The notes below the pieces were generated by a model. That model was given only the letters and a program-made list of their open reading frames with translations, had not been told where the DNA came from and did no database searches. A program made the translations under genes and the position numbers. DNA of 64,000 bases from Aegilops tauschii subsp. strangulata (Eukaryota > Streptophyta > Magnoliopsida > Poales > Poaceae): NCBI RefSeq assembly GCF_002575655.3, contig NC_053037.3:251381135-251445134 (forward strand), read 5' to 3'. Position 1 is the first letter of the stretch, and each line of letters opens with the position of its first letter. Below, piece after piece: positions 47,050-59,605 of the stretch.

Positions 47050-47945
47050 CAGACTAGCGAGATGCTAATTCGCGCGTGTAGATCGCCCGATCTTTCACGG
47101 CGATGCTTGGTCAACAGTTCATCCCCTTGTTCCTCCTCGCTACCTTCAAGATAATTTTCACCTATGTACGAAAATAATGACCCCCTCGGATCAGCATGTA
47201 GGCATCAATGTGATGATCAACCCTCCGTCGCTAGTAAATTTCCACGATGGGAAAATCGCAGATAATACACGAGATATGGCTGCCCGTAACTCAGACGTTT
47301 TTCTGTATATCTCATACTCAAAATAAAACTCAAAACTAAACTCCCGTACGCTAAGAAAAAATCCAGAGACTAAATCACAACAGAATCAAAACTGACGTAC
47401 GTGACAAACTAGCACAACTCAAAAGGAAATATATCTTTTTTTATTTGGCCCTGGACTCTAAAATAACTAATTAACTTGCATGCAACATAATTCCCTTGCC
47501 ATGCAAACTAAGATCAATTGAGCCAACCCGTATCCAATCAGGTGGCGTACGAAACTTTGGCTCCACCTTGTCACGTAAAGGCTCTCTTTTTATCTCTGGT
47601 CTCCTCCTTTGCTGCAGATCTATTAGCTTGTATGATTTTAACTGCTGATTCAATCCACCCCAGCGTCCTAGTTTTTTATAGTCCAAATCTATTCGTACTA
47701 TACAACCATGCATCAACTTGTCAATCACATCTCTTGAATGTAATGCGTGCACCACGCAATTGATCTTTGGCCTGTTAATTACAGAATTTATTCTCGGTCC
47801 ACACAACTGACGCACACAATCATCTTTTCCTCGATGAAATATGGTTGCATGCGCGTCATTATTTTCTGCAACTTTTGCATGTCTTAATTCTTTAACTATC
47901 TCAGATTGAGTAGCATCATCAATTGATGTTGTGGTGCTCGTATCA
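47050..47945 (-). mobile_element. 5' LTR of element E (inner border unclear)
   Basis: 47187-47945 matches the 3' LTR. Where the LTR ends toward the internal region (somewhere in 47050-47186) cannot be fixed because the other copy is truncated, and I find no clear primer site. The reading frame of the polyprotein tail is open from 47945 to 47471 (about 158 codons). Confidence 0.75.
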
Positions 47946-48556
47946 GCTACGAGATGTACAGGCGGATCGTTGACATGAGGAAGTGTCTTCTTCCTGCCCA
48001 GATGAGGGATCGAGACACAGAGCAGTGGCGGGAGTGTCACAAGAAGTAGATGACTAGGCGATCATTTCTCCTACTTTAGAATGCATGCAATTGTTTATTG
48101 AGGTGTGTGCGAATGATCTGTATAGTCACTTATGTAATTGGATTTATTTCAGATATATATATACATGTTATTCTTCTGTCGACAGAGCAAATCACATGGC
48201 TTATTAGCAGCAATCGTCTGTGTTATTATTGGTCTTCGCACACATTTCTGATTAGGGACCTATTTGTTGCGTATCACACACATCTTGTTCAGTTAAACCG
48301 TTTCCATTGTGTTGCCTAATCACACATAGTTCATCCTAGTGAACTGTATGCCTTATATCGCACACACTCTCATCTCGCTGCCAGTTTCTGTTGTTCTGCA
48401 TCATCGCACAAAGTTCTTCTGGATTAACTGTTTGCCACTCATCGCACACGCAAATCGAATATGAACAGTGTTTGATGTCGCCGCCGTCGCAAACGTTTTG
48501 CATCTTTTTTACGGTTTATTTACGTCACTGTTTGTGATTGATGCATCGCACACAGT
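47946..48556 (+). mobile_element. Possible CACTA remnant
   Basis: A short open end, YEMYRRIVDMRKCLLPAQ to CHKK with stop at about 48048-48050, is followed by 500 bp in which (A)TCGCACAC or TCACACA recurs about seven times (48237-48552). A coding end followed by short repeats in the terminal part resembles CACTA transposons, but I see no CACTA terminus. The coding part is cut by E. Confidence 0.35.
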
Positions 48557-48559
48557 TTC

Positions 48560-51500
48560 GTCGAAGGGTCTCTGATTCGATTGTCGCGTTTGGACCATCC
48601 TGCAGTACTGGTGATAGCTATATTGTTAAATTTGATTATGATCCTACATGTAATTATTATGAGAGAGGAAAATATGGTTGTGGAAATCTTCATGCTACTA
48701 AACTACCTCTCGTTATGTTGAGATTGCTATTGTTTCTTTCTTCTTCTTTGCATATACTAGTTTTTGCTTGCCTTGATAATTTGTTCGCCTATAAGATGCC
48801 TATGAATAGGAAGTATGTTAGACTTAGATATGTTTTTCACATGTTTTATGACGCTCTCTTTGTGCTTCAATTCTTGTCTTTCATGCGAGCAACATTAAAA
48901 TTATCAATGCCTAGCTAAAAGGCTTTAAAGAAAAGCTCTTGTTGGGAGACAACCCAATATTTTTCTTTTCTGTTTTTATGAAAATACACATTATTACCTC
49001 TGTAGTAATTGTGTTTTGGTGTTTTAGTTAGTGTTTGAGCCACGCAAGACCTTTGGGATGATCTATGGTGATAGTTGATTTGATCTTGTTGAAAAACATA
49101 AACTATTGCGCTCATTGCCAGAATTGTTAAAAATCACAGAAGCGTGATAAAATTCCGAATGTTTTACACAAGATTGATATAAAAATTTCCTCTATTGTCA
49201 TTATTTTTCAGATTTTTGGAGTTACAGAAGTATACGAAGTTTTCAGATTGCTACAGACTGTTCTGTTTTTGATAAATTCTGTTTTCTATGTGTTGTTTGC
49301 TTATTTTGATGAATCTGTGGGTAGTATCTAGGGGTATGAACCATGGAGAAGTTGGAATACAGTAGATACTACACCAATATAAATAAAGAATGAGTTCACA
49401 ATAGTACCAAAAAGTAGTTATTTATTTTCTTATACTAACGGATCTCATGACTTTTCTTGTTGAGTTTTGTGTTGTGAAGTTTTCAAGTTTTGGATAAAGA
49501 TTTGATGGACAGCGGAATAAGGAGTGGCAAGAGCCTAAGCTTGGGGATGACCAAGGCACCCCAAGGTAATATTCAAGGACAACCAAGCATGTAAGCTTGG
49601 GAATGGCCTGGATGGCATCCCCTCTTTCATCTTCATCTATCTGTAAATTTACTTGAGGCTACATGATATGTGTTTTGCTTGGAGCGTCTTGTATGATATG
49701 AGTATTTGCTTTTTATTTTGCCACAATCATCCTTGTTGTACACATCTTTTGAGAGGGACACACATGAATCATGAATTTATTTGAATACTGTAAGTGCTTC
49801 ACTTATATTTTTTGAGCTAGGCAATTTGCTCTTGTGCTTCACTTATATCTTTTTAGAGCACGGTGGTGGCTTTATTTTATAGAAATTTTTGAACTCTCAT
49901 GCTTCACTTATATTATTTTTAGAGTCTCTAACCAGCATGGTAATTTTCTTAGGCTATGAATTTAGTCCTAATAAGATGGGCATCTAAGAGGGATATAATA
50001 AAAACTTTCATATAAAGAGCGTTGAATACTATGAGAAGTTTGATTCCTTACGATTGTTTTGGGATATAAAGATGGTGATATTAGAGTCATGCTAGTGAGT
50101 AATTGTGGATCGATAGAAATACTTGTGTTGAAGTATGTGATTCCCGTAGCATGCACGTATGGTGAACTGTTATGTGATGAAGTTAGAGCATGATTTATTT
50201 TTTGATTGTCTTCCTTATGAGTGGCGGTCGGGGACGAGCGGTGGTCTTTTCCTACCAATCTATCCCCCTAGGAGCATGCCTGTAGTACTTTGTTTCGATA
50301 GCTAATAATTTTTTGCAATAAGTATATGAGTTCTTTATGACTAATGTTGAGTCCATGGATTATACGCACTCTCACCCTTCCACCATTGCTAGCCTCTCTA
50401 GTACCGCGAAACTTTCGTCGGTGCATTGAACCCACCATATACCTTCCTCAAAACAGCCACCGTACCTACCTATTATGGCATTTCCATAGCCATTCCGAGA
50501 TATATTGCCGTGAAACTTCCATCATTCTGTTTTATTATAACATGCACCATCATTGTCATATTGCTTTGCATGATCAAGTAGTTGGCATAGTATTTATGGC
50601 AAGACCACCGTTCATATTTTTTATACATCTCACTCTTGATCACTGCACATCCCGGTACACCGCCGCAGGCATTTATATAGTCATATTTTGTTCTAGTATC
50701 GAGTTGTAATTCTTGAGTTGTAAGTAAATAAAAGTGCGATGATCATCATTATTAGAGCATTGTCCCATGTGAGGAAAGGATGATGAAAGCTGCGATTCCC
50801 TCACAAGTTGGGATGAGTCTCCGGACTTTATAAAAATAAAAGAGGCCAAAGAAGCCCACAAAAAATAAAAGAGGCCAAAGAAGCCCACAACAAAATAAAA
50901 GAGGCCAAAGAAGCCCAAACAAAAAATGAGAGAAGGGAGAGAAGGGACGATGTTACTACCCTTTTTCCACACTTGTGCTTCAAAGTAGCACCATGATCTT
51001 GATGATAGAGAGTCTCCTATGTTGTCATTTTCATATACTAGTGGGAATTTTTCATTATAGACCTTGGCTTGTATATTCCAATGATGGGCTTCCGCAAATT
51101 GCCCTAGGTCTTCGTGAGCAAGTGAGTTGGATGCATACCCACTTAGTTTCTTTTTGAGCTTTCATACAATTATAGCTCTAGTGCATCCGTTGCATGGCAA
51201 TCCCTACTCACTCACATTGATATCTATTGATGGGCATCTCCGTAGCCCGTTAATATGCTAGTTGATGTGAGACTATGTCCTTCTTTTTGTCTTCTGCACA
51301 ACCACCATATTCTATTCCACCTATAGTGCTATATCCATGGCTCATGCTCATGTATTGCGTGAAAGTTGAAAAAGTTTAAGAACACCAAAAGTATGAAACG
51401 ATTGCTTGGCTTGTCATTGGGGTTGTGCATGATAAAATACTTTGTGTGATGAAGACGGAGCATAGCCAGACTATATGATTTTGTAGGGATAACTTTCTTT

Positions 51501-52240
51501 GGCCATGTTATTTTGAGAAGACATGATTACTTTATTAGTATACTTGAACTATTATTGTTTTTATTTCAATATTAAACTTTTGTTTTGAATCTTATGGATT
51601 TGAATATTCATGCATCAATAAACAAAATTACATGGATAAATATGTTAGGTAGCATTCCACATCAAAAATTCTGTTTTTATCATTTACCTACTCGAGGACT
51701 AGTAGGAATTAAGCTTGGAGATGCTTGATACGTCTCCAACTTATCTATAATTTTTTATTGGTCCATGCTATTATATTATCTGTTTTGGATGTTTTATATG
51801 CATTATTATGGTATTTTATATTATTTTTGGGACTAACTTATTAACCTAGAGCCCAGTGCCAGTTTATGTTTTTTCCTTGTTTTTGAGTTTTACAGAAAAG
51901 GAATATCAAACGGAGTCCAAACGGAATAAAACTTTACGATGATTTTTCTTGGACCAAAAGACACACGTAGGACTTGGAGAGGAAGTCAGAAGAGTCTCGA
52001 GGGCTCCACAAGCCCTCAGGGTGCGCCCTAGGGGGGGTGCCCCTGGCTTGTGGGCCCCACGGGACTCTTCCAACCCAAATCTTTGGCCTATAAATTCAGA
52101 AATATTCCCAAACCAACAGAAGCGTCCACCGAAATACTTTTCCGCTACCGCAAGCCTCTGTTTCCATGAGATATCATCTTGGGGCCTTTTCCGGCATCCT
52201 GCCAGTGTGGGATTCGATCATGGAGGCATCTACATCATAG
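48560..52240 (+). mobile_element. Sabrina-like Ty3 remnant with partial 3' LTR
   Basis: Plus-strand remnant. Its post-coding part contains the phrase CTTGTTGGGAGACAACCCAA (48937-48956), two AGCTTGGGGATG-type phrases (49538, 51712) and a 30-bp tandem repeat. The LTR begins TGATACGTCTCCAAC at 51726 after AAGCTTGGAGATGCT and runs for about 515 bp. I recognise this as an abundant Triticeae gypsy family, which I think is called Sabrina (name from memory). 5' part and pol are missing. Confidence 0.7.
50833..50920 (+). repeat. Three-copy tandem repeat, 29-31 bp unit
   Basis: AAAATAAAAGAGGCCAAAGA plus AGCCCACA repeated three times inside the Sabrina-like remnant. Non-coding. Confidence 0.9.
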
Positions 52241-52248
52241 AAGTTGGA

Positions 52249-52368
52249 GCCCACTACATATATGATGATACGTGCTTTTGTCACAATTATCGTCATAGAA
52301 GTGTCATAAGCATGACAGAAAATTTTGGTTCGGGCCAAAATGTCATGGATGTGTCTTTTTTTGTAGTG
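52249..52368 (-). mobile_element. CACTA-type transposon end
   Basis: Read on the minus strand from 52368: CACTACAAAAAAAGACACAT, then GACATTTTGG and repeated TCATGAC/CTATGACG-type words. The CACTA start and repeated short words are typical of CACTA termini. Only about 120 bp remain next to the truncated LTR. Confidence 0.65.
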
Positions 52369-52650
52369 AGAGCGCGTGGGAGGACGCTAGCAGAGCACGC
52401 CGCAGACGCCTAAATGACGGGCAAGCACATGCATAATTATTGCATATGGCAGTTGAACATAGCCGGGAATAGCCGTCCAACAATATTATTTTCAATGACA
52501 TACATTAATATATTCTTAGTTAAATCTAAGGTCAAAGTTTGCTACTACAAAATATGAAGGGGACCAATAAACCATGACGAAGGTAGTACCTATACCAACA
52601 CAAACGCCCAGTGCAGAAATTAATGACGTTATACACGTGTCCCGCAATCC
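52369..52650. other. No feature seen
   Basis: AT-rich intergenic stretch between the CACTA end and the broken gene. No domain, repeat or promoter recognised. Confidence 0.5.
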
Positions 52651-53446
52651 ATGCAAGTGCTCCCCTCCTCTTCCCTCATTGATTTCCCGCCACCTACTAG
52701 TGGCTTGCTCCATATGACCCAGGCGGCAATGCACCGTACTGACACTATGCGCAGATTAGTCCACACCCATCTACCATTAGTTATTCCAAGCATGCCAGGC
52801 AATGACCAAAGCTTCGTCGACCCCTTCCTGCGTTACATCTTAGGCGAGGAGAACGAGCCTGAGTAGGTCGGGGAGCAAGAGCTTCATCAGCCGGTGCAGG
52901 CGCCATGGCCCATCGGTGATGAGGACATCAATACCATTGTTACACCCACAGCCCCTACTACTACATATACTGGACCAATTACCAGAGCTCGCGGATGCCA
53001 ATTAAATTATCAGGTACTATCGTTTCTTCGTAATGATTCTAATGTTCATGAGAATATGATGCTGCCTAAATTGGATATATTTGTTTTGCTTACAAATGAA
53101 GGGTCTGGCATGGATAAGAGGGATAAACATTGGAGCAAGAACAAGCATGGAGTTGATGGCATGCGCAAGGGGAACAAGAACGGAGTTACAAGTGATGATT
53201 TCAGGACTTTGAAGCCACCATAATGAGTGCATGAAGCCTTGGACGAAATATACAAGATGCCACTTCATCAACTTCGTCCAGAGGCTATTCTAGGTTCTGT
53301 GTCACCTTATTATTGGGCCAGGCCCATGTAATTTCGAAATACATAAGTATAGGCTGTTTTTAGAGTCCGTATGTGTGGGAAACAAGAGATAGGGTTGGTT
53401 TCGGACCCCTTTCCCAAGGGCCACGAAATTCCCCCCTCTTCCTCCA

Positions 53447-53452
53447 TATATA
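53447..53452 (+). promoter_or_regulatory. TATA box, 5' LTR of C
   Basis: TATATA in CTCCATATATACAGCC, preserved in nearly all F1 LTRs here (for example 59830-59835). Start site expected near 53480. Confidence 0.65.
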
Positions 53453-53578
53453 CAGCCCTTAGGGCACCGTTTAGACTTTGGGTTTTGTTTAGATCAAAAG
53501 TTCGCCATAGTTGCAACTTCGTGTACTCCGTTTGTGTTCAACGACCAGACCAAGACGTCACAGAACCCCACCTTCATT

Positions 53579-53584
53579 AATAAA
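53579..53584 (+). terminator. Poly(A) signal of F1 LTR
   Basis: AATAAA followed by GCTTTC, downstream of the TATA box; the matching signal in the 3' LTR is at 59962-59967, where it would end the genomic transcript. Confidence 0.55.
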
Positions 53585-53838
53585 GCTTTCCTCTTATATT
53601 CGCAATATCCAGATTGCAATCTTAGTTTCTTGCTTGTTCTTCGTTTGCTCGCAGGAAACAGGCCCTCGTGGTCAGGTTGATCGTACTCCGGCGTGGTCAA
53701 TAACCCTCGGAAGTTGGTTTAGCGATTGCTATGGCGCGATGTCTCGCACGTTCGTAGTCAGATCGTCAAGGTCGACTCCCACAGAAAACGATAGCCACCA
53801 TCTCATCGAAACATCGGGACACCTTTGCCTCTATCAAG

Positions 53839-53848
53839 TGGTATCAGA
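53839..53848 (+). other. Primer-binding site of C
   Basis: TGGTATCAGA, complementary to the 3' end of plant initiator tRNA-Met; the following bases TTTCC depart from the usual GCC. Confidence 0.8.
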
Positions 53849-54929
53849 TTTCCAGGTTGCTCGGTGAGATTTTATAGTTTTTCATAGTTTAGATCGAGTC
53901 TGTTCTTCATACCTATAGTCCACGAAAAAAGCCAAAAAAATTTTAGGGTTAGTTCATCCTATCCGAACCAATCTGAGCCTTGCATAATCTTTTCTGTATT
54001 TGCTTTGTTGAATTTGTGGTTGCATCGTCGTGTCAAGTTGCTGGTCTTAGCGTCTAGTCCTTTATAGTTTCGAGTTCTGTTCACAGGTTGTCACGTCGCC
54101 GCTGCCATATATCATCACGACATCATCATCATCGCTGCTGCCATATTCACCGCCAATCCGAGTCCATATACGCCACCACATATCCGCCGGCATCACGCCA
54201 ATCCTAGTCCACCTACAACATATATCCGCCACCAGTCCGAGTTCCACCGGATTCATCGCCGCCACCAGTCCGAGTTCCACCAGCATCTCCGCCACCAGTC
54301 CTTGTCCGAGTCCATTATTTTGTTACTCTGTTTTGGATTTCCATATCACGCCATACTCCGAGTCATGATAGAGTAGGACTCCCGAACTTCTGTGCTACCG
54401 TACAAGAAAAATAGTTCCAGTTTCAAAAGAAAAACTAAGTTTGGAAAATTCTGGCTAGGCAGTTTTTAGACCATTTGTAGACTTTTTTGAAAAAATTGTT
54501 GCGGAGCAAAAAAAAGAGGAAAAAAATTCAGAGCGTGCTCCTCCCTTATTTACGTGCAGCACCGTGATTTTGTTAGTGTTCTAGGCTCACGTCTCTAGCA
54601 CGGTCTAGCCTAGGACCAGCACAGTACCGTCGTTGAGCATTTATTCAACTTTGCATCTCTGAATTGATTATTGCTGACCCTTTTTGATACCATATTATAA
54701 GCCTTCCCAGCTCCACATACATCTACATCGTGCGTTTGACTCTCCCTGGTAATCGCACTATCCAAGCTTTGAGAGTTTTGACTACATCGGTTGCCGATCA
54801 CCGCCTGCTGCTGGGTAAGAACTTGTAAGAATTTGAGATTGGCTTGACGGATTTGTGACACCCACCACCACCACCACTTGTTAGTAGTCTGTAGGATCAT
54901 ATTCTTGTGTGTTTCTATTGCTGCTAACC

Positions 54930-56327
54930 ATGCCAGGATCACAAGCCGACGAGATTGACTGGGAGAACTTAACGAACAAGGAGCTTCATGATAAGTTTCA
55001 GCAAATGATGACTGAACAGGTGCGAGATGTGCTGAACAATTTTGAAGAGGCCATGGAGAAGATCACTGGACTTGAGAAGACGTTCGAAAGAAAGCTCGAT
55101 AACAGATTTAATGAACTGCTTGCGCGTCTTCCACCACCGGCTGCACCTGCCGCACCTCTGCAACAACAACAACTACTACTACCTCCACATCGCGAAACAG
55201 CCCTCCGTCGAGCGAGCCGTGTCCTTCTTCAGCCTGGCCAAACTATTGGTGCTGCTGTTGATACTTCTGTGGCTCCTGCTGCTGATGCGGAGGATGATTA
55301 TGCGGGAGATTACGAGGATGAGGTTGATCAAAATCAGAACTACGTGCAACCACCAGGTCGTCCACATGCAAATAATGGCAATGTTAGGGCTCCCCCTCAG
55401 GTACGAGATCATGACCATCTCCCTAAACTGAAATTGAATATTCCACCATTTGAGGGTAGATATGTTCCTGATATATATCTTACTTGGGAGTTAGAAACTG
55501 AACAACGATTTACATGTTTACAATATCCTCAGGAGAGACGTGTTCCTGCTGCTGTTTGTGCTTTCACTAGCTTTGCAAGTGTTTGGTGGTCTGAACATTG
55601 TAGATTATATCCTGTTCCAACTACTTGGGCTGCTTTGAAAACTGCTATGCGTACTCGTTGGGTTCCACCATATTATCAACATGAATTAATTCAAAAATTG
55701 CAGCGTTTAAGACAAGGAAAAAATTCTGTAGAAGAATATTATCAGGAATTACAAACTGGCATGATTAGATGTGGTATTGTTGAGGAGAATGAAGCTATGC
55801 TTGCACGTTTTATGGGTGGATTAAATAGAGAGATTCAGACCATTCTAGAGTATAAGGAGTATAATAATATCACTTGTTTATTCCATCTTGCTTGTAAAGC
55901 TGAACGTGAAGTGCAGGATCGACAGGCATTGGCGCGAACTAACTTTTCTGCAGGCCGACCTTCATCATGGACACCACGTGCATCCTCTACTTCCACTGCA
56001 CCATCACCTCCATCAGGTGCCACCTCCAGCCGTGATACAAGAAAGCAGGCACAACCACCACTCTCTGCCAAGAGCACACCTGCCGGGCCTGCGCAGAGCT
56101 CTTCTTCCATGGCGTCAACAGGGCGCACAAGTGATATTATTTGTCGTCGTTGTAAGAGAAGAGGACATTTTGCGAGAGAATGCAAATCTCAATGTGTGAT
56201 GATTGCTACTGAGGATGGTGGGTATGAGTCCGCTAGTGACTATGATGAGGAGTCTTTGGCTCTTATTACAGATGAAGAACACGGTGGAGATGATTCTGAT
56301 CATGAGACGCAATACATGGCTCCTTAA
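54930..56327 (+). pseudogene. C gag
   Basis: ATG at 54930 (MPGSQADEIDWENLTNKE). N-terminal helical part, short Gln run, acidic linker ([14 protein letters not shown]), capsid-like domain ([21 protein letters not shown]), Ser/Pro-rich stretch and zinc knuckle CRRCKRRGHFAREC. TAA at 56325-56327 replaces the Glu of [10 protein letters not shown], so protease is separated from gag. Up to that stop about 465 codons are open, and a gag protein could still be made. Confidence 0.9.
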
Positions 56328-57178
56328 GATGCTGACAGGTATGAATGTTTAGTTGCTCAATGTGTTTTGAGTGTGCAGGTCACACAAGCTGAGCAAAATC
56401 AGAGGCATAATTTGTTCCACACAAAGGGAGTTGCGAAGGAACATTCTGTTTGCGTCATCATAGATGGAGGGAGCTGCAACAACTTGGCTAGCATGGAGAT
56501 GGTGGAGAAGCTATCTCTCACCACAAGACCACATCCCCATCCTTACTACATCCAATGGTTCAACAACAGCGGCAAGGTTAAGGTAACACGTACTGTTCGT
56601 GTGCATTTCAGTATCTCTACATATGCTGATTATGTTGATTGTGATGTGGTACCCATGCAAGCATGTTCCTTATTACTTGGTAGACCATGGCAATTTGATA
56701 AAAATTCTGTACACCATGGTAGAAATAATCAGTATACTCTTGTTCATAAGGATAGCCATATTACTTTGCTTCCTATGACTCCTGAATCCATTTTGAAAGA
56801 TGATATTAATAGAGCTAATAAAGCAAAACAGGAGAAAAATAAGAGTGAAAATCAGATTGTGGAAAAAGAATTTGAGCAACAAATGAAACCTAATAATAAA
56901 CATTCTAGTGTTGCTTCTGAAATTAAATTGAAAAGTGCATGTTTACTTGCCACAAAATCTGATATTGATGAGCTAGATTTTAGCAAATCTGTTTGCTATG
57001 CTTTTGTGTGCAACGAGGCATTATTTTCATTCGAGGACGTGCCTTCCTCTTTGCCCCATGCTATCACTAACATTTTGCAGGAGTTCGCTGACGTCTTCCC
57101 ACAAGACGTGCCACCGGGATTACCACCTATTCGAGGGATTGAGCATCAAATTGACTTAATTCCCGGTGCATCGCTACC
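56328..57178 (+). pseudogene. C protease
   Basis: Same frame as gag after the [25 protein letters not shown], retropepsin [38 protein letters not shown], then [20 protein letters not shown]. Open until the deletion join near 57178, after which the frame no longer fits RT. Confidence 0.88.
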
Positions 57179-58357
57179 TAACGAACGAAGTTTTACGTGC
57201 TTTCATTGGACGATTTGTGGTAGTCTACTTTGACGATATACTGATTTGTAGCAGATCTTTGGAGGAACATTTGGAACATTTACGGGCTCTTTTTATTGCT
57301 CTACGTGATGCACGTTTGTTTGGTAACCTTGGGAAGTGCACCTTCTGCACCGACCGAGTATCTTTTCTTGGCTATGTTGTTACTCCACATGGAATTGAAG
57401 TTGATAAAGCCAAGATTGAAGCTATTGAGAGTTGGCCGCAGCACAAAACGGTCACACAAGTGAGGAGTTTTCTTGGCCTCGCTGGATTCTATAGGCGTTT
57501 TGTGAGAGATTTCAGCACCATTGCTGCACCTCTCAATGAGCTTACAAAGAAGGATGTGCCTTTTGTTTGGGGTACCGCATAAGAAGAAGCCTTCACGGTA
57601 TTGAAAGATAAGTTGACACATGCTCCTTTACTCCAACTTCCTGATTTTAATAAGACTTTCGAGCTTGAATCTGATGCTAGTGGAATTGGATTAGGAGGTG
57701 TGTTATTACAAGATGGCAAACCTGTTGCATACTTTTCTGAAAAAAATGAGTGGGCCTAGTCTGAACTATTCTACTTATGATAAAGAATTATATGCTCTTG
57801 TTCGGACCTTAGAAACATGGCAACATTATTTATGGCCCAAAGAATTTGTCATACATTCTGATCATGAATCTTTGAAACACATTAAAAGTCAAGCAAATCT
57901 GAACCGTAGACATGCTAAATGGGTTGAATTCATTGAGACTTTCCCTTATGTCATTAAACACAAGAAGGGTAAAGAAAATGTTATTGCTGATGCATTGTCT
58001 CGTCGTTATACTATGCTTTCACAACTTGACTTTAAATTTTTTGGTTTGGAGACCATCAAAGATCAATATGTGCATGATACCGAATTTAAAGACGTATTGC
58101 AGAATTGTAAAGAAGGTAGAACATGGAACAAGTTCGTCGTTAACGATGGATTTGTGTTTCGTGCTAACAAGCTATGCATTCCAGCTAGCTTCGTTCGTCT
58201 TTTGTTGTTGCAGGAGGCGCATGGAGGAGGACTAATGGGACACTTTGGCATGAAGAAGACGGAGGATATACTTGCTACACATTTCTTTTGGCCAAAGATG
58301 AGACGGGATGTTGAGCGTTTTGTTGCTCGCTGCTGTACATGTCAAAAAGCTAAGTAA
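57179..58357 (+). pseudogene. C: RT end, RNase H, integrase zinc finger
   Basis: About 410 bp relative to A are missing at 57178-57184; RT resumes at [11 protein letters not shown] with [11 protein letters not shown], so the fingers and first palm Asp are lost. TAA at 57580-57582 replaces a Gln (GTAQEEAF). Extra A in an A-run near 57744 shifts the frame. RNase H keeps [16 protein letters not shown] and VIADALSR. Zinc finger [10 protein letters not shown] with CCTCQKAK precedes a TAA at 58355-58357. Confidence 0.88.
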
Positions 58358-59605
58358 CGACTCAATCCTCATGGTTTATATATGCCTTTGCCCGTACCTA
58401 GTGTTCCTTGGGAGGATATACCTATGGACTTTGTTTTAGGTTTACCTCGAACAAAGAAGGGGAGGGGTAGCATATTTGTTGTCGTGGATAGATTCTCGAA
58501 AATGGCACAGTTTATACCATGTCATAAAAGCGATGATGTTGTTAATGTTGCTGATTTGTTCTTTCGTGAAATTATTCGCTTGCATGATCTGCCAAATACT
58601 ATTGTTTTAGATCGTGATACTAAATTTCTTAGCCACTTTTGGAGATGTTTATGGGCTAAGTTGGGGACTAAACTGCTTTTTAGTACTACTTGCCACCCCC
58701 AAACTGATGGTCAAACTGAAGAAGACAGTAGAACATTGTCTACTATGCTTAGGGCTGTTTTGAAGAATAATAAGAAAATGTGGGAAGAATGCTTGCCTCA
58801 TATTGAATTTGCTTATAATCGTTCATTGCATTCTACTACTAAGATGTGCCCTTTTGAAATTGTGTATGGTTTCCTACCTCGTGCACCTATTGATTTGTTG
58901 CCTCTTCCATCTTCGGAGAAGGTTAATTTTGATGCTAAACAACGTGCTGAATTGATCTTAAAAATGCATGAGTTAACTAAGGACAACATTGAGCGTATGA
59001 ATGCTAAATATAAACTTGCTGGAGATAAGGGTAGAAAACATGTTGTCTTTGCACCTGGAGATCTTGTTTGGTTACATTTGCGTAAGGATAGGTTTCCTAA
59101 TTTGCGCAAATCAAAGCTAATGCACGTGCTGATGGTCCTTTTAAGGTGTTAGAGAAAATAAATGATAATGCATATAAACTTGAGCTGCCTGCAGATTTTG
59201 GGGTTAGTCCCACTTTTTAACATTGCAGATTTGAAGCCTTATTTGGGTGAGGAAGATGAGCTTCCGTCGAGGACGATTTCATTTCAAGAAGGGGAGGATG
59301 ATGAGGACATCAATACCATTGTTACACCCACAGCCCCTACTACTACATATACTGGACCAATTACCAGAGCTCGCGCACGCCAATTAAATTATCAGGTACT
59401 GTCGTTTCTTGGTAATGATTCTAATGCTCATGAGAATATGATGCTGCCTAAATTGGATACATTTGTTTTGCTTACAAATGAAGGGCCTGACATGGATAAG
59501 AGGGATGAACATTGGAGCAAGAACAAGCATGGAGTTGATGGCATGCGCAAGGGGAACAAGAACGGAGTTACAAGTGATGATTTTAGGACTTTGAAGCCAC
59601 CATAA
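58358..59605 (+). pseudogene. C: integrase core and LTR-encoded tail
   Basis: Core residues are visible in [18 protein letters not shown] and [11 protein letters not shown]. One base is lost near 59120 (just before ADGPFKV in A), so the GPF module falls out of frame; an in-frame TAA at 59218-59220 follows in SPTF. From there the frame runs through DLKPYLGEEDELPSRT, the polypurine tract (FQEGEDD) and the LTR start at 59299, with [15 protein letters not shown], to a stop at 59603-59605. Confidence 0.88.

Larger units (their letters stand above)
44250..47945 (-). mobile_element. Element E: deleted Ty3/gypsy with doubled protease
   Basis: Minus strand. 3' LTR 44250-45008 (left part lost at B), polypurine tract from 45009, two protease-like domains 45056-46122, then solo LTR 2, a short stretch 47050-47180 and the 5' LTR ending at 47945. 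No gag zinc knuckle, RT, RNase H or integrase. GCTAC (47946-47950) follows the 5' LTR as expected duplication; the partner is lost. LTR starts TGATACGAGC on the minus strand. Confidence 0.8.
52917..53836 (+). mobile_element. 5' LTR of element C
   Basis: 920 bp, TGATGAGGACATC to GCCTCTATCA. TATATA box 53447-53452 and AATAAA 53579-53584, about 130 bp apart, frame the R region. Primer site TGGTATCAGA begins three bases after the end. Confidence 0.96.

Noticed and set aside
47471..48040. 190-codon frame on the minus strand as a separate gene
   Set aside because: It is the LTR-encoded tail of E extended by chance into flanking DNA; its first 30 codons lie outside the LTR.
48915..51700. Short frames in the AT-rich stretch as small host genes
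   Set aside because: Sequence matches the usual non-coding post-pol region of a Sabrina-like element; no conserved motif.
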